Source of the DNA: DASYXZ01 sp035946625
GTDB taxonomy: Bacteria > Acidobacteriota > Terriglobia > UBA7540
Direction: 5' to 3'
NCBI GenBank assembly: GCA_035946625.1
Contig: DASYZE010000067.1
Span: forward strand, 1-64,000
DNA: 64,000 nucleotides
The notes beneath the pieces are model-generated. The model made no database searches, was not told where the DNA came from, and saw only the letters and a program-made list of their open reading frames with translations. Position 1 is the stretch's first letter. The number at the start of each line of letters is the position of its first letter. The position numbers and the translations under genes were made by a program. Shown one piece after another: positions 7,664 through 17,033 of this stretch.

Positions 7664-8299
7664 TCAAAGTCCGCGCAAGAAGGGATTGTGGGCGCGCTCC
7701 CGGCCGATGGTGGTGGGCTCGCCGTAGCCGGGGAAAACGGGGGTCGCGTCCGGAAATATCATGAGCTTGGAGGCGATGGAGCGCATGATTTCCTGGAAAG
7801 AACCGCCCCACAAATCCGTTCGCCCGATGCTGCCCCTGAAAAGCGTGTCCCCGCTGAAAAGTTTCGGCTGGCCGCCGGACAGATGAAGCGAAAGGCTGCC
7901 GTGAGAGTGTCCCGGCGTGTGCAAGACCTCAAGCTCCAGCGCTCCCGAACGCACGCGGTCGCCTTCTTTCAGGAACTGGTCCACCTCAACCATGGCGGGA
8001 GGCGCGACCCCCAGCCACTCCGCCTGCACACCCACATTTTGATACAGGGGCAGATCGGCCTGGTGGATCAGCACGGCGGCGCCGGTGGCCCGCTTCAATT
8101 TTTCGATTCCGCCCACGTGATCAATGTGCGCGTGGGTGGCAACAATATATTTTGCCCGCAGTTTGTGGCGGGCAAGAATTTCCCGCACTCGATCGGCTTC
8201 GTCTCCCGGGTCAATCACGATCGCCTCGCCCGACGCCTCATCGCCCAGGATGGAGCAATTGCACCCCAGCATTCCAACCGGAAGTATTTCGTGAATCAT
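7664..8299 (-). CDS. Metallo-beta-lactamase-fold hydrolase, glyoxalase II-like
   Basis: This 211-residue MBL-fold hydrolase has the metal-binding motif THAHIDHVGG, then HTPGHSHGSLSLHL, FSGDTLFRGSIGR (bridging Asp) and the late His in the carboxy-terminal segment. Short proteins of this kind act on thioesters, similar to hydroxyacylglutathione hydrolase, but lack the long glutathione-binding carboxy domain. It is a single gene, convergent with the MORN-repeat gene (41 bases between stops). Confidence 0.85.
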   Translation of the reverse strand: MIHEILPVGMLGCNCSILGDEASGEAIVIDPGDEADRVREILARHKLRAKYIVATHAHIDHVGGIEKLKRATGAAVLIHQADLPLYQNVGVQAEWLGVAPPAMVEVDQFLKEGDRVRSGALELEVLHTPGHSHGSLSLHLSGGQPKLFSGDTLFRGSIGRTDLWGGSFQEIMRSIASKLMIFPDATPVFPGYGEPTTIGRERAHNPFLRGL

Positions 8300-8344
8300 A
8301 TTTGAAAATTAAACCAAACCCTCGCGGCCATTCTACCTTAAGAC

Positions 8345-8443
8345 GGTAGACAGCAGACAGCAGACAGGTCTGTTGAGAACCGGCCGGCTTCCGGAAACCA
8401 CGATGGTTCTTGCCTGTCTGCTGTCAACAGTACACTGTCTACC
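8345..8443. repeat. Palindromic low-complexity repeat
   Basis: The left part GGTAGACAG (8345-8353) pairs with CTGTCTACC (8435-8443), and the inner GCAGACAGG (8360-8368) pairs with CCTGTCTGC (8413-8421). The result is a nested hairpin of about 99 bases in the divergent region between the MBL gene and the P-loop gene. Confidence 0.65.
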
Positions 8444-8520
8444 CCTTCCGGCGCGTTGACTTGTCGCATGGCACTTCATATACTCAACTCGGTTCGCGGC
8501 TAATTCGGTTCACTTCGAAT

Positions 8521-9201
8521 ATGAAAACGGTTGTGGTAGGGGGACACTCTCGAAACATCGGTAAAACTTCCGTGATGGCGGGGCTGATTCGCAGCCTGAA
8601 ATCGCTGAATTGGACCGCGGTCAAAATCACTCAATATGGCCACGGGATATGTTCGCACGACGGAGAACCCTGCGGATGCGCGCCCACGGACCACGCGTTC
8701 GTATTGACGGAAGAACGCGATGTGGCGGGCCACAGCGACACCTGCCGATTTCTTTCCGCCGGCGCCCAGCGCGCGCTCTGGCTGCGCGTCCGCGAGGGGC
8801 AATTGGCGGAAGGGTTTCCACTGCTCGAGCAGGCATGGGGGCAGGACGAATGGGTGATGATCGAGAGCAACAGCGTACTTAATCTTATGAAACCCTCTCT
8901 CTATCTGGTGGTGCTCGATAGTTCTCAGGGCGATTTCAAGCCGTCCGCGCTAAATTTTCTGGACCGCGCGGATGCGCTGATCCTCATCGGAACCTGCCTC
9001 GATAACTTCGCCGGCGCCTGGCCTATGGTGAGACCCGGCATCATCGAGAACAAGCCCAAATTCCCCTTAGCACCGGGCTATTACTCCTCACCCACCCTTT
9101 GCCGATTTGTCAGACAAAAACTTCTCGGCCCCGGTGAAAATAATCCAGTGGAATCCACGGGCCATCCCGTCCAAGGAAAGGAGAAAATGTGTCAGCACTA
9201 A
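8521..9201 (+). CDS. P-loop NTPase, MobB-like, with a cysteine cluster
   Basis: This 226-residue protein begins MKTVVVGGHSRNIGKTSVMA, with Walker A GGHSRNIGKTS as in MobB and dethiobiotin-synthetase-like P-loop proteins. A cysteine-rich loop (GICSHDGEPCGCAPTDHAF, residues 43-62) follows, then a Cys in SDTCRFLSAG. These resemble a metal or Fe-S site and are not standard in MobB. The ATG at 8521 is chosen because the P-loop then sits at the start. It overlaps the next gene (carbinolamine dehydratase) by 13 bases. A cofactor-related role is inference. Confidence 0.65.
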   Translation: MKTVVVGGHSRNIGKTSVMAGLIRSLKSLNWTAVKITQYGHGICSHDGEPCGCAPTDHAFVLTEERDVAGHSDTCRFLSAGAQRALWLRVREGQLAEGFPLLEQAWGQDEWVMIESNSVLNLMKPSLYLVVLDSSQGDFKPSALNFLDRADALILIGTCLDNFAGAWPMVRPGIIENKPKFPLAPGYYSSPTLCRFVRQKLLGPGENNPVESTGHPVQGKEKMCQH

Positions 9202-9485
9202 GTAAAGTGGAAATTCAAGAGAAGCTCAGGGCGATGCCCCATTGGTCCCACCTCGGTAAGTCGATTGTGAAGAAATTCACCTTCAAGTCATTTGTGCCGG
9301 CGATCGCGTTTGTGAACAAAATTGCCGACGCCGCAGAAAAGGCGGGCCACCATCCCGACATCACGATTAATTACAGCTTGGTGGGTATCTCGCTTTCGAC
9401 CCACAGCGAGGGCGGAGTCACCCAAAAAGATTTCGACCTCGCGGGGCAGATTGACCGGATCGCGGGAGAGGCCCTGAAGGGCTGA
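9189..9485 (+). CDS. phhB: Pterin-4a-carbinolamine dehydratase
   Basis: This 98-residue PCD/DCoH-fold protein has the signature KAGHHPDITINYSLVGISLSTH, which includes the active-site His pair and the conserved HPDI. It dehydrates 4a-hydroxytetrahydropterin during aromatic amino-acid hydroxylation, or serves in molybdopterin-like pathways as some bacterial PCD-like proteins do. No hydroxylase is nearby. It starts at GTG 9189 with AAGGAG upstream and overlaps the P-loop gene, which hints at a pterin-linked function for both. Confidence 0.9.
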   Translation: MSALSKVEIQEKLRAMPHWSHLGKSIVKKFTFKSFVPAIAFVNKIADAAEKAGHHPDITINYSLVGISLSTHSEGGVTQKDFDLAGQIDRIAGEALKG

Positions 9486-9537
9486 ATATCTCACCGCAAG
9501 TTCTGAACAGCACGGCCACCTTTTCCGGGAGCGAAGA

Positions 9538-9960
9538 TTGTCCACATTCGTCCAATGGGTTCACGTGAGCGCCGCCGTTTTGGGGGTAGGCGGGATAGCC
9601 TTTCTTTACATTATCCTGCTGCCCTCCGTGCGCGCCCTGAATCCCGACCAGCGTGACACTCTGCTGAAGGCCGTGTTGGGAAAATTCCGCTGGGTCAGTT
9701 GGGCCGTCATTCTCCTTCTCCTCATTTCGGGTCTCTACAACGTCCGGCAATATTATTGGGAAGTTCCCTGGGGGCGCGCCTGGCTGATGCTTACGGTTAA
9801 GATTGCCTTTGCCATGCTCGTTTTCGCGATTGCGCTTGGTCTTTCTCTTCCACTCAAATTTCTCCATTGGTTTCGCGCCCGTCGTCAGATGTGGCTGGCC
9901 ATTGCATTGACACTCGCCATGATCGTCATCCTGATTTCCGCTTACTTGAGGAGAAGCTGA
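9538..9960 (+). CDS. Small integral membrane protein, CopD-like
   Basis: This 140-residue protein has four predicted membrane helices (about 5-27, 50-70, 80-103 and 114-135). The early His in FVQWVHVSAAVLGVGG and the helix layout resemble the CopD/DUF2269-type four-helix family. It starts at TTG 9538 with GGGAG upstream and its stop is immediately followed by the ygfZ ATG at 9961, so the two are co-transcribed. Copper or haem binding is possible but not shown by the sequence. Confidence 0.6.
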   Translation: MSTFVQWVHVSAAVLGVGGIAFLYIILLPSVRALNPDQRDTLLKAVLGKFRWVSWAVILLLLISGLYNVRQYYWEVPWGRAWLMLTVKIAFAMLVFAIALGLSLPLKFLHWFRARRQMWLAIALTLAMIVILISAYLRRS

Positions 9961-11058
9961 ATGGCGGAAGCCGTTCAAACCCCACTCGCCGGCTCTCACC
10001 ATGCCCGCGGGGCCGTCTTGGCCAATTATCATGGCGCTGCCGTCCCTTTGCGGTATTCAGATCCGGTTAAAGAACATCAAGCGGTGCGGCAGGCCGCAGG
10101 CGTTTTCGATTTCTCCTTCCGCGCCATGTTCGCTTTGACCGGAGATGATCGAGCGCGCTTTCTGCACCGCATCGTCAGCAACGACATCAAGAAACTTGTT
10201 CCTGGCCAGGGTACGTATGCCACGCTGCTGAACGCCCAAGGACACATCCTGACCGACTTCCGCGTTTACTGCGTTGACGATCGCCTGCTGATCGATACGG
10301 ACGCCGACTTGCACGAAAAAACCATGCAATCTCTCCAGCGCTATATTATTGGCGACCGCGTGCAGATCGTCCCGGCGGACTGTTTTGCTCTGGCCATTCA
10401 AGGCCCCGAGTCGCGCGCATTTTTGGATAGCTTTTTGCCGTCCGGTTTGCCGTTGAATAACGAATACGATCATCTGACCACGGACTATTACGGAATGCCG
10501 GTTCAGGTGATCCGATCCACGAGTACGGGCGAAGAAGGGTATGAGATTTGGACCCAGGCAAAAGATATTATAAAAATCTGGGAATCCCTTAACGGACAAA
10601 TGTCCACTGGCCGCCTGATGCCTTGCGGCAGTGAGGCGTTGGAAACTTTGCGCATCGAAGCTGGCATCCCCCGTTACGGTCCCGACATGGGGGAAGACAC
10701 CCTGCCCCTCGAAGCCGGCCTGCTCAACGCGCTCAGTTTTAACAAGGGTTGTTACATTGGGCAGGAGATTGTGGAACGCGCGCGCAGCCGCGGGCACGTG
10801 AATTGGAAATTATGCGGATTATTCGTGGAAGGCGCCCGGCTCCCATCACAAGGTGAAAAAGTGCTTTCCGCGGGCAAAGAAACCGGTGAAGTGACCAGCG
10901 CCTGCGTTTCACCGACGATCGGAAAGACCATCGCAATGGCGTATCTACGGCGGGAAGTCTCCGTGCCCGGCACCGAACTCACTCTCGCTTCAGGTGCGGC
11001 GGCAAAAGCGGCCGCGCTACCGTTCTATAGTCCTTCCGCCCATACCACAGGCGCGTGA
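9961..11058 (+). CDS. ygfZ: YgfZ/GcvT-family folate-binding protein for Fe-S upkeep
   Basis: This 365-residue protein has the GcvT fold. The YgfZ signature is NKGCYIGQEIVERARSRG with its conserved Cys. YgfZ proteins use a folate and help keep a subset of Fe-S enzymes assembled; they are not glycine-cleavage T proteins. The start directly abuts the stop of the membrane-protein gene. The gene is convergent with hemY, 11 bases between the two stops. Confidence 0.9.
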   Translation: MAEAVQTPLAGSHHARGAVLANYHGAAVPLRYSDPVKEHQAVRQAAGVFDFSFRAMFALTGDDRARFLHRIVSNDIKKLVPGQGTYATLLNAQGHILTDFRVYCVDDRLLIDTDADLHEKTMQSLQRYIIGDRVQIVPADCFALAIQGPESRAFLDSFLPSGLPLNNEYDHLTTDYYGMPVQVIRSTSTGEEGYEIWTQAKDIIKIWESLNGQMSTGRLMPCGSEALETLRIEAGIPRYGPDMGEDTLPLEAGLLNALSFNKGCYIGQEIVERARSRGHVNWKLCGLFVEGARLPSQGEKVLSAGKETGEVTSACVSPTIGKTIAMAYLRREVSVPGTELTLASGAAAKAAALPFYSPSAHTTGA

Positions 11059-11069
11059 AAACCGGGTCC

Positions 11070-12533
11070 CTATCGAACGACTTTTTGCAAAACACCCTCT
11101 GCGGCAGCGCGCCCCGTGCGAACACAATCTGAAATACCGATCCCGGAGTAGGCGTTGCCCGCCAGAGCCAGTGTGAGATGACTTTGCAGGCGGGTCTGTA
11201 TCCGCGTAACCGTTTCTTCGTGCCCCACCTGGTACTGCGCCATCGCTCGCGGCCAACGGTGAACGCGATGGAAAAGCGGCGTGGCCGAAAACTTTAGAAC
11301 TGTTTCCAATTCCTCGCGCACTATCCTGATGATCGCTTCATCGCTCAACTCCAAAACCCCCGGGTCACGAGACCCTCCCAAAAAACAGCGGAGCAAGGCC
11401 TGCCCGGCCGGAGCGCGCTGCGAGAATTTGGCATGGACAAACGTGCACGCCAGCAGCCGTCGCTTTTCCTTTTGCGGGACCAGGAAGCCAAAGCCGGGGG
11501 GGAGTTTGCCGGCCAAGGCCGCATCGTAAGCCAAAGCCACCGTCATGGCGGAACTGTAATTGATAGTCGCAAGCGATTTTGCGAGCGCCGCATCAAGTCC
11601 CGCAAGCAGCCGGCTGCATTCAAAGGCTGGAACAGCTAAAATTATTGCGTCCGCCACAAACGAGGCCCCCCCAAGGCATCGAATGCGGTAACCATCCTTC
11701 GAATTTACTTGCTCGATTTCAATGCTTTCAATCCGACGCCCTGAAAAGACCCGCGCACAGTCAAGATTCTTCGCCAACGCTTCCGTCAACTGTCCAAGCC
11801 CGCCCTTCAAGGTCGTAAAAAGAGGAGGAAGTGGCGCGGGCGTTCCCCGCGAATTCTTTTTCGCATCGGCCCGGCGCTGGCCCCGCGCCTTCAGCACGCC
11901 TCGCGTAAGGCTTCCATATTTTTGTTCCATCTGCCAAAAGCGGCTGAGAACTGAGCGGGCGCTCAAGGACGCTGAATCACCGCCATAGACTCCGGCCAGC
12001 AAAGGGTCAGCGATGTTATCGAGCAGCTCACTTCCAAAATGCCGGCGTACGAAGTCGGCCACCGAAACATCGCCCGACGGGTTGTCCGGCGGCGACATGA
12101 ACCATTCCGATGCCATGGATAACTTCGCGCCCATTGGCAGCAGGGACGATGTGATCACAGGCCAGATGCGCGTGGGCACCAGCAGCATGAGCCCGTCGGG
12201 CAGCGGAACAAGTCTTCCCCGATGAAGAATGTAAGTGCGGCGCTCTCCGTCATTCGAGCCCAGCAGGGATTCACCCAGCCCCAGCTCGCGGCAAAGCACG
12301 GCGGCTTCCGGTTTTTCGGTGAGAAAACTATCCGGACCGGCTTCAATCAGGAAGCCATTCACGTTTTCAGTTTGGATCACACCGCCCAGCCCATCTTTCG
12401 CTTCAATCAGGAACTCTTCTATCGGAGCTCCCGCCTGCCGCGCCCGCGCGAGCGCATAGGCGGCAGTGAGGCCGGAAACGCCGCCGCCCAAAACGGCGAT
12501 CCTTCGCCTGAAATTTTCCGTGGCAGAACACAT
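11070..12533 (-). CDS. hemY: Protoporphyrinogen oxidase, oxygen-dependent (HemY/HemG type)
   Basis: This 487-residue FAD enzyme oxidises protoporphyrinogen IX to protoporphyrin IX. The Rossmann FAD motif RRIAVLGGGVSGLTAAYALA is at residues 9-28. FLIEAGPDSFLTEKPEA and the carboxy-terminal LALAGNAYSGIGISDCVRTG (second FAD-contact region) are both present, typical of the oxygen-dependent class. It is the last gene of a hemDE-hemH-hemY operon and starts 14 bases after the hemH stop. Confidence 0.95.
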   Translation of the reverse strand: MCSATENFRRRIAVLGGGVSGLTAAYALARARQAGAPIEEFLIEAKDGLGGVIQTENVNGFLIEAGPDSFLTEKPEAAVLCRELGLGESLLGSNDGERRTYILHRGRLVPLPDGLMLLVPTRIWPVITSSLLPMGAKLSMASEWFMSPPDNPSGDVSVADFVRRHFGSELLDNIADPLLAGVYGGDSASLSARSVLSRFWQMEQKYGSLTRGVLKARGQRRADAKKNSRGTPAPLPPLFTTLKGGLGQLTEALAKNLDCARVFSGRRIESIEIEQVNSKDGYRIRCLGGASFVADAIILAVPAFECSRLLAGLDAALAKSLATINYSSAMTVALAYDAALAGKLPPGFGFLVPQKEKRRLLACTFVHAKFSQRAPAGQALLRCFLGGSRDPGVLELSDEAIIRIVREELETVLKFSATPLFHRVHRWPRAMAQYQVGHEETVTRIQTRLQSHLTLALAGNAYSGIGISDCVRTGRAAAEGVLQKVVR

Positions 12534-12547
12534 AGGGGAATAAGTCT

Positions 12548-13549
12548 TCAGGAAATTCCCGCGGACCGGTCTGCCGGCACATGGGACCCCTCACGCGCCG
12601 ACACCACCGCGGCCAAAGCGCGGATAAACAGCGGGCTGTCATTCAACGATCGCGACCGGTAGACTGCAACCCCTCTGCTTTTGCCGTAATCGCGAAACAC
12701 GACGTCGATGTCATAAAGTATTTCAACATGGTCGCAGACAAAACCGATGGGAGCGATCAGAACCTGATGATGGCCCGCCGCGGCGAGCTCGTCGATTTGC
12801 GATTCCACGGTGGGGCCGATCCACGGGTCGGCCGTCATGCCCTGACTTTGAAACGCCACTCGAAATTCTTTCAATGCCATTGCGCCAGCCACCAACGCAG
12901 CGGTTTCTTTCACCTGTTGTTCGTAGGGGTCCCCGTCAGCCACCGTTTTTCCCGGAACGCTGTGCGCGGTGAAAATTATGGGAACAGGTCCTCCTGCCTC
13001 AGTCTCCGCCTGTTTGCGCGCGTCTGAGATTCGCTCCGCAAACGCGGCGATGAGGTCGGGTTGGTCGTGCCAACTCTCAATGAAATCCACTTGCAGGTGT
13101 GGTGAAGTTTTGACCACTGCTTCGTCCAGGTGTTTGCGGTAAAGCCCGACGCTGGTCCGCGAATTTTGGGGCGCCAGGCACAACGCCACCAGCCGGCCCA
13201 CGCCATCATTCACGGCCTGGCCAATCGCGTCGGCGATGTAAGGCTTCCAGTTTCGCATTCCAATGTAGACAGGAATTGATGGGCGGACGTCCGCGCCGGC
13301 GCACTGATTCAGGGCTTCGGCTAGAGCCGCCGACTGCAAAGTAGTCAGCTTCAAAAGCGGCGATCCGCCGCCAATCAAACTGTAGCGATGAATAATTTCC
13401 TTTACGGCAGGCTCGGGTAGCGGGCGCCCGCCACGCACATTAAGGAGAAACTCAGGAATGTCTTCCAGGCGGTCCGGGGCCCCGTGCGCCAGCAAAAGCA
13501 CTCCCCGACGAGTTCCACTTTCAGACGATTCGTGATTGACGATAGTCAT
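12548..13549 (-). CDS. hemH: Ferrochelatase
   Basis: This 333-residue enzyme inserts Fe(II) into protoporphyrin IX, or into coproporphyrin III in coproporphyrin-dependent species. The catalytic His is in FTAHSVPGK and the conserved Glu in GFVCDHVEILYDID. Other hallmarks are YIGMRNWKPYI and ESWHDQP. No Cys-rich [2Fe-2S] tail is visible. It is the middle gene of the haem operon, with an 83-base gap after the hemDE fusion. The presence of HemY-type oxidase and no HemQ in view leaves the choice of branch undecided. Confidence 0.95.
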   Translation of the reverse strand: MTIVNHESSESGTRRGVLLLAHGAPDRLEDIPEFLLNVRGGRPLPEPAVKEIIHRYSLIGGGSPLLKLTTLQSAALAEALNQCAGADVRPSIPVYIGMRNWKPYIADAIGQAVNDGVGRLVALCLAPQNSRTSVGLYRKHLDEAVVKTSPHLQVDFIESWHDQPDLIAAFAERISDARKQAETEAGGPVPIIFTAHSVPGKTVADGDPYEQQVKETAALVAGAMALKEFRVAFQSQGMTADPWIGPTVESQIDELAAAGHHQVLIAPIGFVCDHVEILYDIDVVFRDYGKSRGVAVYRSRSLNDSPLFIRALAAVVSAREGSHVPADRSAGIS

Positions 13550-13632
13550 GGATTCTTGTTTGAAATCCAGGATCCGAGAATACCATACGGCTTTGGAATG
13601 GGGGAATCAAAGGCATAGCCTGTTAATAGTTC

Positions 13633-15639
13633 TCACGCCTGGCTACTTATCTCGTGCACCATTTCCACCAGCGCAACCACATTTTCAAAAGGAGTGTCTG
13701 GTAGGATGCCGTGGCCGAGGTTAAAAATATGTCCGGGACGGCCATCGGCCTGGTCCAGAATCTTACGTACTCTTTGGCGAATGTGAGGCAGTTCGGCGTA
13801 CAAGACTATCGGGTCCAGATTGCCCTGTACGCCCACCTCGTGACCGAGCCGTCCCCAGGCTTCGTCCAGATCCACGCGGAAATCCAGTCCGATGACCCTG
13901 CCTCCGGCGTCCCTCATCTCCGGCAGGAGAATGCCGGTGCCAGTTCCAAAATGGATAACGGGCACTCCAGGTGTAATGCCCTTAATGAACATGCGCGTGT
14001 ACGGAGCCGCAAACTCGCGGTAGTCAGCAGGCCCCAGGCAGCCCACCCAGGTATCGAAAATCTGTACGGCTTGCACGCCGGCGGCGATCTGGCCATTCGC
14101 ATACTTCACCAAATTCCGCGCCAGGTGCTCCATCAGCGCGCGCCAGGCTCCCGGGTCGCGGTACATCAGACTCTTGGTGTGAATGTAGTTCCTGGACCCG
14201 CCACCCTCGATGAGATAGGAAGCGAGGGTAAAAGGCGCTCCCGCAAAGCCGATCAACGGCAAATCCATGGGAAGGTCAGCGCGCGTCTGGCGGATGGCGT
14301 CGTAAAAGTAGGCCAGCGATTCCGTGGGTTCGACTTCACGAAGGTTATCGATGTGGCGAAGTTCGCGAAGCACGGGGGTAATCACCGGCCCTTCGCCCTT
14401 GTCATATTCCAGGCCAAAGCCGAGCGGCTCCGCGATCAACAGCAAATCGGCGAAAATAATGGCGGCGTCGGCGCCGATTCTTTTCGCCGCGGTTACCGTC
14501 ACTTCCGAAACCAGATCGGGATTCTTGCAGAGTTCGAGAAACGGGACCCGGGCGCGCAGTTCGCGGTATTCCTTCATGTAGCGCCCCGCTTGGCGCATCA
14601 GCCACACGGGCGTGGCATCCGTTTTCTCCAGCCGGCAAGCTTTCATAAACCGCGAATTCGCCCATGCAGCGCCCGCGCGGGCGATGGGCGATTTCGCGAT
14701 CTCGGCCACTTGAGCCTTCCCTTTCGATCCACCCCTGTTCGCCGGCGATCGCCGCCGTCCCAAAATCGATGCGGGCCTCCTGGCCTTTTGCCGCAACAAT
14801 TCGGGGCCGCGCTTCGCCGCTTCGTGCACCAGCGCTCCCATTTTGGGATGTCCCGGCTCCACATCCACGGCGATATGCTGGCCGCGCAGGAATTCGCTGC
14901 ACGTTGGACCCACGGAACAAATCACACTTCGGGCCAGAGTCTCCATCAGCTTTTCTTTCAGGCCATTCTTTGCCGCCACCTTCACCAGGTGGTCGGCCTG
15001 CGCGGCATTGGTGAACAAAACCACGCGAGCGTTTCCGGCAGCCAGCGATTCCACAACTTTTTCCAGCGGTCCCAGGTCTTCAGGAAGGGTCCAGCGGTAA
15101 ACCGGAACCAAGCTCACTTCTGCGCCGCGTTCTTTCAATTCCGCCACCAAGGCCAGATTGGACACACCGTACTCCTGAATGGCGATGCGGCTTCCCTTCA
15201 CGGAAAATTGGCGGGCACAATTGCCCAGCTCCTGCAGAACCTCCCTCCAGGTGTTGGGTTCGGGCACGGTGATGGTGACCGGGACTTGATACTCGCGCAG
15301 GACTTTGATGGGTTTGGGACCGCGGGCCACTACGAGGGTCCTCGAAAGGGCGCCGGCAATTGTTTCGCGCGCGTAGCGAGTCTCAAGCACTTCGAACAGA
15401 GTTCGGGTTCCGACTCCCGTCATGAAAATGGTGGCGTCGATTTTGCCAGCGAAAAGTTTGGAGGCAAAATCAAACGCGGCAGGATTTTCCTCCAGCGGAA
15501 CCTCGCGTAGGGAGGGTGCGACGCGCGGGACGCCACCCAGTCGCTCAATAAGGGTGGCCATTTCTTTGGCCCGGCGGCTTTCAAACGCCACCACCTCGAG
15601 ACCTCCAAAATCGACAGGCGGTGCGGCGGTTTCAGTCAT
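13633..15639 (-). CDS. hemE: Fused uroporphyrinogen-III synthase / uroporphyrinogen decarboxylase
   Basis: This is a 668-residue two-enzyme fusion. Residues about 10-275 are a HemD domain (VAFESRRAKEMATLIERLGG, VLFTNAAQADHL, SVICSVGPTCSEFL) that closes the tetrapyrrole ring. A basic, low-complexity linker (about 284-330, rich in RRP, RRRS and GGSKGK) leads to HemE from about residue 332: TPVWLMRQAGRYMKEYRELR is the substrate-contact motif and GFAGAPFTLASYLIEGGGS follows. Start at ATG 15639 with GGAAGG upstream, rather than TTG 15690. An internal ATG at 14646 begins the HemE part. No stop or frameshift separates the domains. Confidence 0.92.
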   Translation of the reverse strand: MTETAAPPVDFGGLEVVAFESRRAKEMATLIERLGGVPRVAPSLREVPLEENPAAFDFASKLFAGKIDATIFMTGVGTRTLFEVLETRYARETIAGALSRTLVVARGPKPIKVLREYQVPVTITVPEPNTWREVLQELGNCARQFSVKGSRIAIQEYGVSNLALVAELKERGAEVSLVPVYRWTLPEDLGPLEKVVESLAAGNARVVLFTNAAQADHLVKVAAKNGLKEKLMETLARSVICSVGPTCSEFLRGQHIAVDVEPGHPKMGALVHEAAKRGPELLRQKARRPASILGRRRSPANRGGSKGKAQVAEIAKSPIARAGAAWANSRFMKACRLEKTDATPVWLMRQAGRYMKEYRELRARVPFLELCKNPDLVSEVTVTAAKRIGADAAIIFADLLLIAEPLGFGLEYDKGEGPVITPVLRELRHIDNLREVEPTESLAYFYDAIRQTRADLPMDLPLIGFAGAPFTLASYLIEGGGSRNYIHTKSLMYRDPGAWRALMEHLARNLVKYANGQIAAGVQAVQIFDTWVGCLGPADYREFAAPYTRMFIKGITPGVPVIHFGTGTGILLPEMRDAGGRVIGLDFRVDLDEAWGRLGHEVGVQGNLDPIVLYAELPHIRQRVRKILDQADGRPGHIFNLGHGILPDTPFENVVALVEMVHEISSQA

Positions 15640-15800
15640 TACCAATGCCCTTCCGGCGGTCCGCGGAGACAAATCGGAGGCGCCATACAAGCCGCCATTC
15701 AGTTTACATTAAATTCAGAACGAAACGGCCTATGGCCTTCAATAAAGGTTGAATATCCTCTTGCCAAGCCTTCGGCCCTCGCGCATGATTCCATGCGTTT

Positions 15801-17033
15801 ATGTTTGCCCAGCGCACCAACTGGCGGCTTACCCCCAATTCGTTGACCCGAGCCATTGACGAATTCCGAAAGCGTGGACTTCCCTTTCTTGACCTCACCG
15901 AATCGAATCCCACTCGTTGCGGGTTCGAGTATGATGCCCAGGAAACTCTGAGCGCCTTGACGGACCCGCGCTCGCTCACCTATGAGCCCGACCCCCGCGG
16001 ACCGCTGCACGCGCGTCATGCGGTGACGGATTATTATGCTCAACGCGGAGTGAACGTCAATCCACAACAAATTTTTCTCGCCACCAGCACCAGTGAAGCC
16101 TACGCATATATCTTCCGACTTCTGGCAGACCCGGGCGACAACGTTCTGGCGCCCGCACCGAGTTACCCTCTGTTTGATTTTCTTTCGCGCTTCAACGACC
16201 TGGAGCTCGTTTCCTACCCTCTGGTTTATGACGATGCCTGGCAAATCGATCTCCACGCTCTCGAGTCGAGGATCACCGCGCGAACTCGGGCGGTGCTGGT
16301 GGTGCATCCGAACAATCCCACCGGGTCGTTTGTGCATGGAACGGAATTGGATTTCCTCGTCCGGTGTTGCCAGCGCCATTCCATGGCCCTGATCGCCGAC
16401 GAGGTTTTCTCCGACTACCCGTTGTCGCAATTTTCGCCCGAAGGCAGAGAAGAAACGCAAGAATTTCAGGCCGCCAGCGGTGATCGCGTGGTAAGCCACG
16501 CAGCGATTTCCAGCGCCCTGACTTTCACACTCAGTGGTTTGTCAAAAATCTCAGCCCTGCCGCAAATGAAACTGGCGTGGGTGGTGGTGAGCGGTCCCAC
16601 CGACCTTTTGCGGGACGCGCTGGACCGGCTCGAGTTGATTGCGGATACTTACTTGTCCGTTTCCGCGCCGCTGGCCCACGCCATGCCCAAATTGCTCGAA
16701 GGCCGAGTGGCCATCCAGTCGCAAATATCAAAACGCATCCACCAAAATTCAAGCTGGCTTGACCGGCAGCTCCACCAAAATTCCTTGGTTCGCCGCCTGA
16801 AAACCTCGGGAGGATGGTACGTGATTCTGAAGCTTCCGGCTATACGCACCGATGAAGATTGGGCGCTCGAATTTCTTCGCCAGGACGGATTGCTGGTCCA
16901 TCCCGGCCATTTTTTTGATTTCCCTTCTGACGGTCACATTGTTCTGAGCCTTTTGACCACAACGGAAAATTTCCAGGCCGGGGTTCAAAAAATCTTGGCC
17001 CGCGTCGAAATAGTAAGTCATCCCCATGGATAG
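15801..17033 (+). CDS. Class I/II pyridoxal-phosphate aminotransferase
   Basis: This 410-residue fold-type I aminotransferase has LDLTESNPTRCGF near residue 32, VVHPNNPTGSF (substrate and PLP Asn), LIADEVFSDYPL (PLP Asp and Tyr) and SGLSKISALPQMKLAW (PLP lysine). The early ESNPT segment is typical of alanine/aspartate-type aminotransferases of subgroup I-alpha and the succinyldiaminopimelate aminotransferase group. The substrate is not clear. It stands alone and diverges from the haem operon across a 160-base gap. Confidence 0.85.
   Translation: MFAQRTNWRLTPNSLTRAIDEFRKRGLPFLDLTESNPTRCGFEYDAQETLSALTDPRSLTYEPDPRGPLHARHAVTDYYAQRGVNVNPQQIFLATSTSEAYAYIFRLLADPGDNVLAPAPSYPLFDFLSRFNDLELVSYPLVYDDAWQIDLHALESRITARTRAVLVVHPNNPTGSFVHGTELDFLVRCCQRHSMALIADEVFSDYPLSQFSPEGREETQEFQAASGDRVVSHAAISSALTFTLSGLSKISALPQMKLAWVVVSGPTDLLRDALDRLELIADTYLSVSAPLAHAMPKLLEGRVAIQSQISKRIHQNSSWLDRQLHQNSLVRRLKTSGGWYVILKLPAIRTDEDWALEFLRQDGLLVHPGHFFDFPSDGHIVLSLLTTTENFQAGVQKILARVEIVSHPHG

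Noticed and set aside
8345..8443. Possible CRISPR-like array
   Set aside because: The repeated CAGACAG units form a palindrome and lack unique spacers of regular length. No cas gene is in the window.
13711..15510. A 599-residue open frame on the plus strand
   Set aside because: It is antisense to the hemDE fusion, whose domains are unmistakable. The translated product is rich in His, Arg and Gln with no domain pattern, as expected for the shadow frame of a GC-rich gene.
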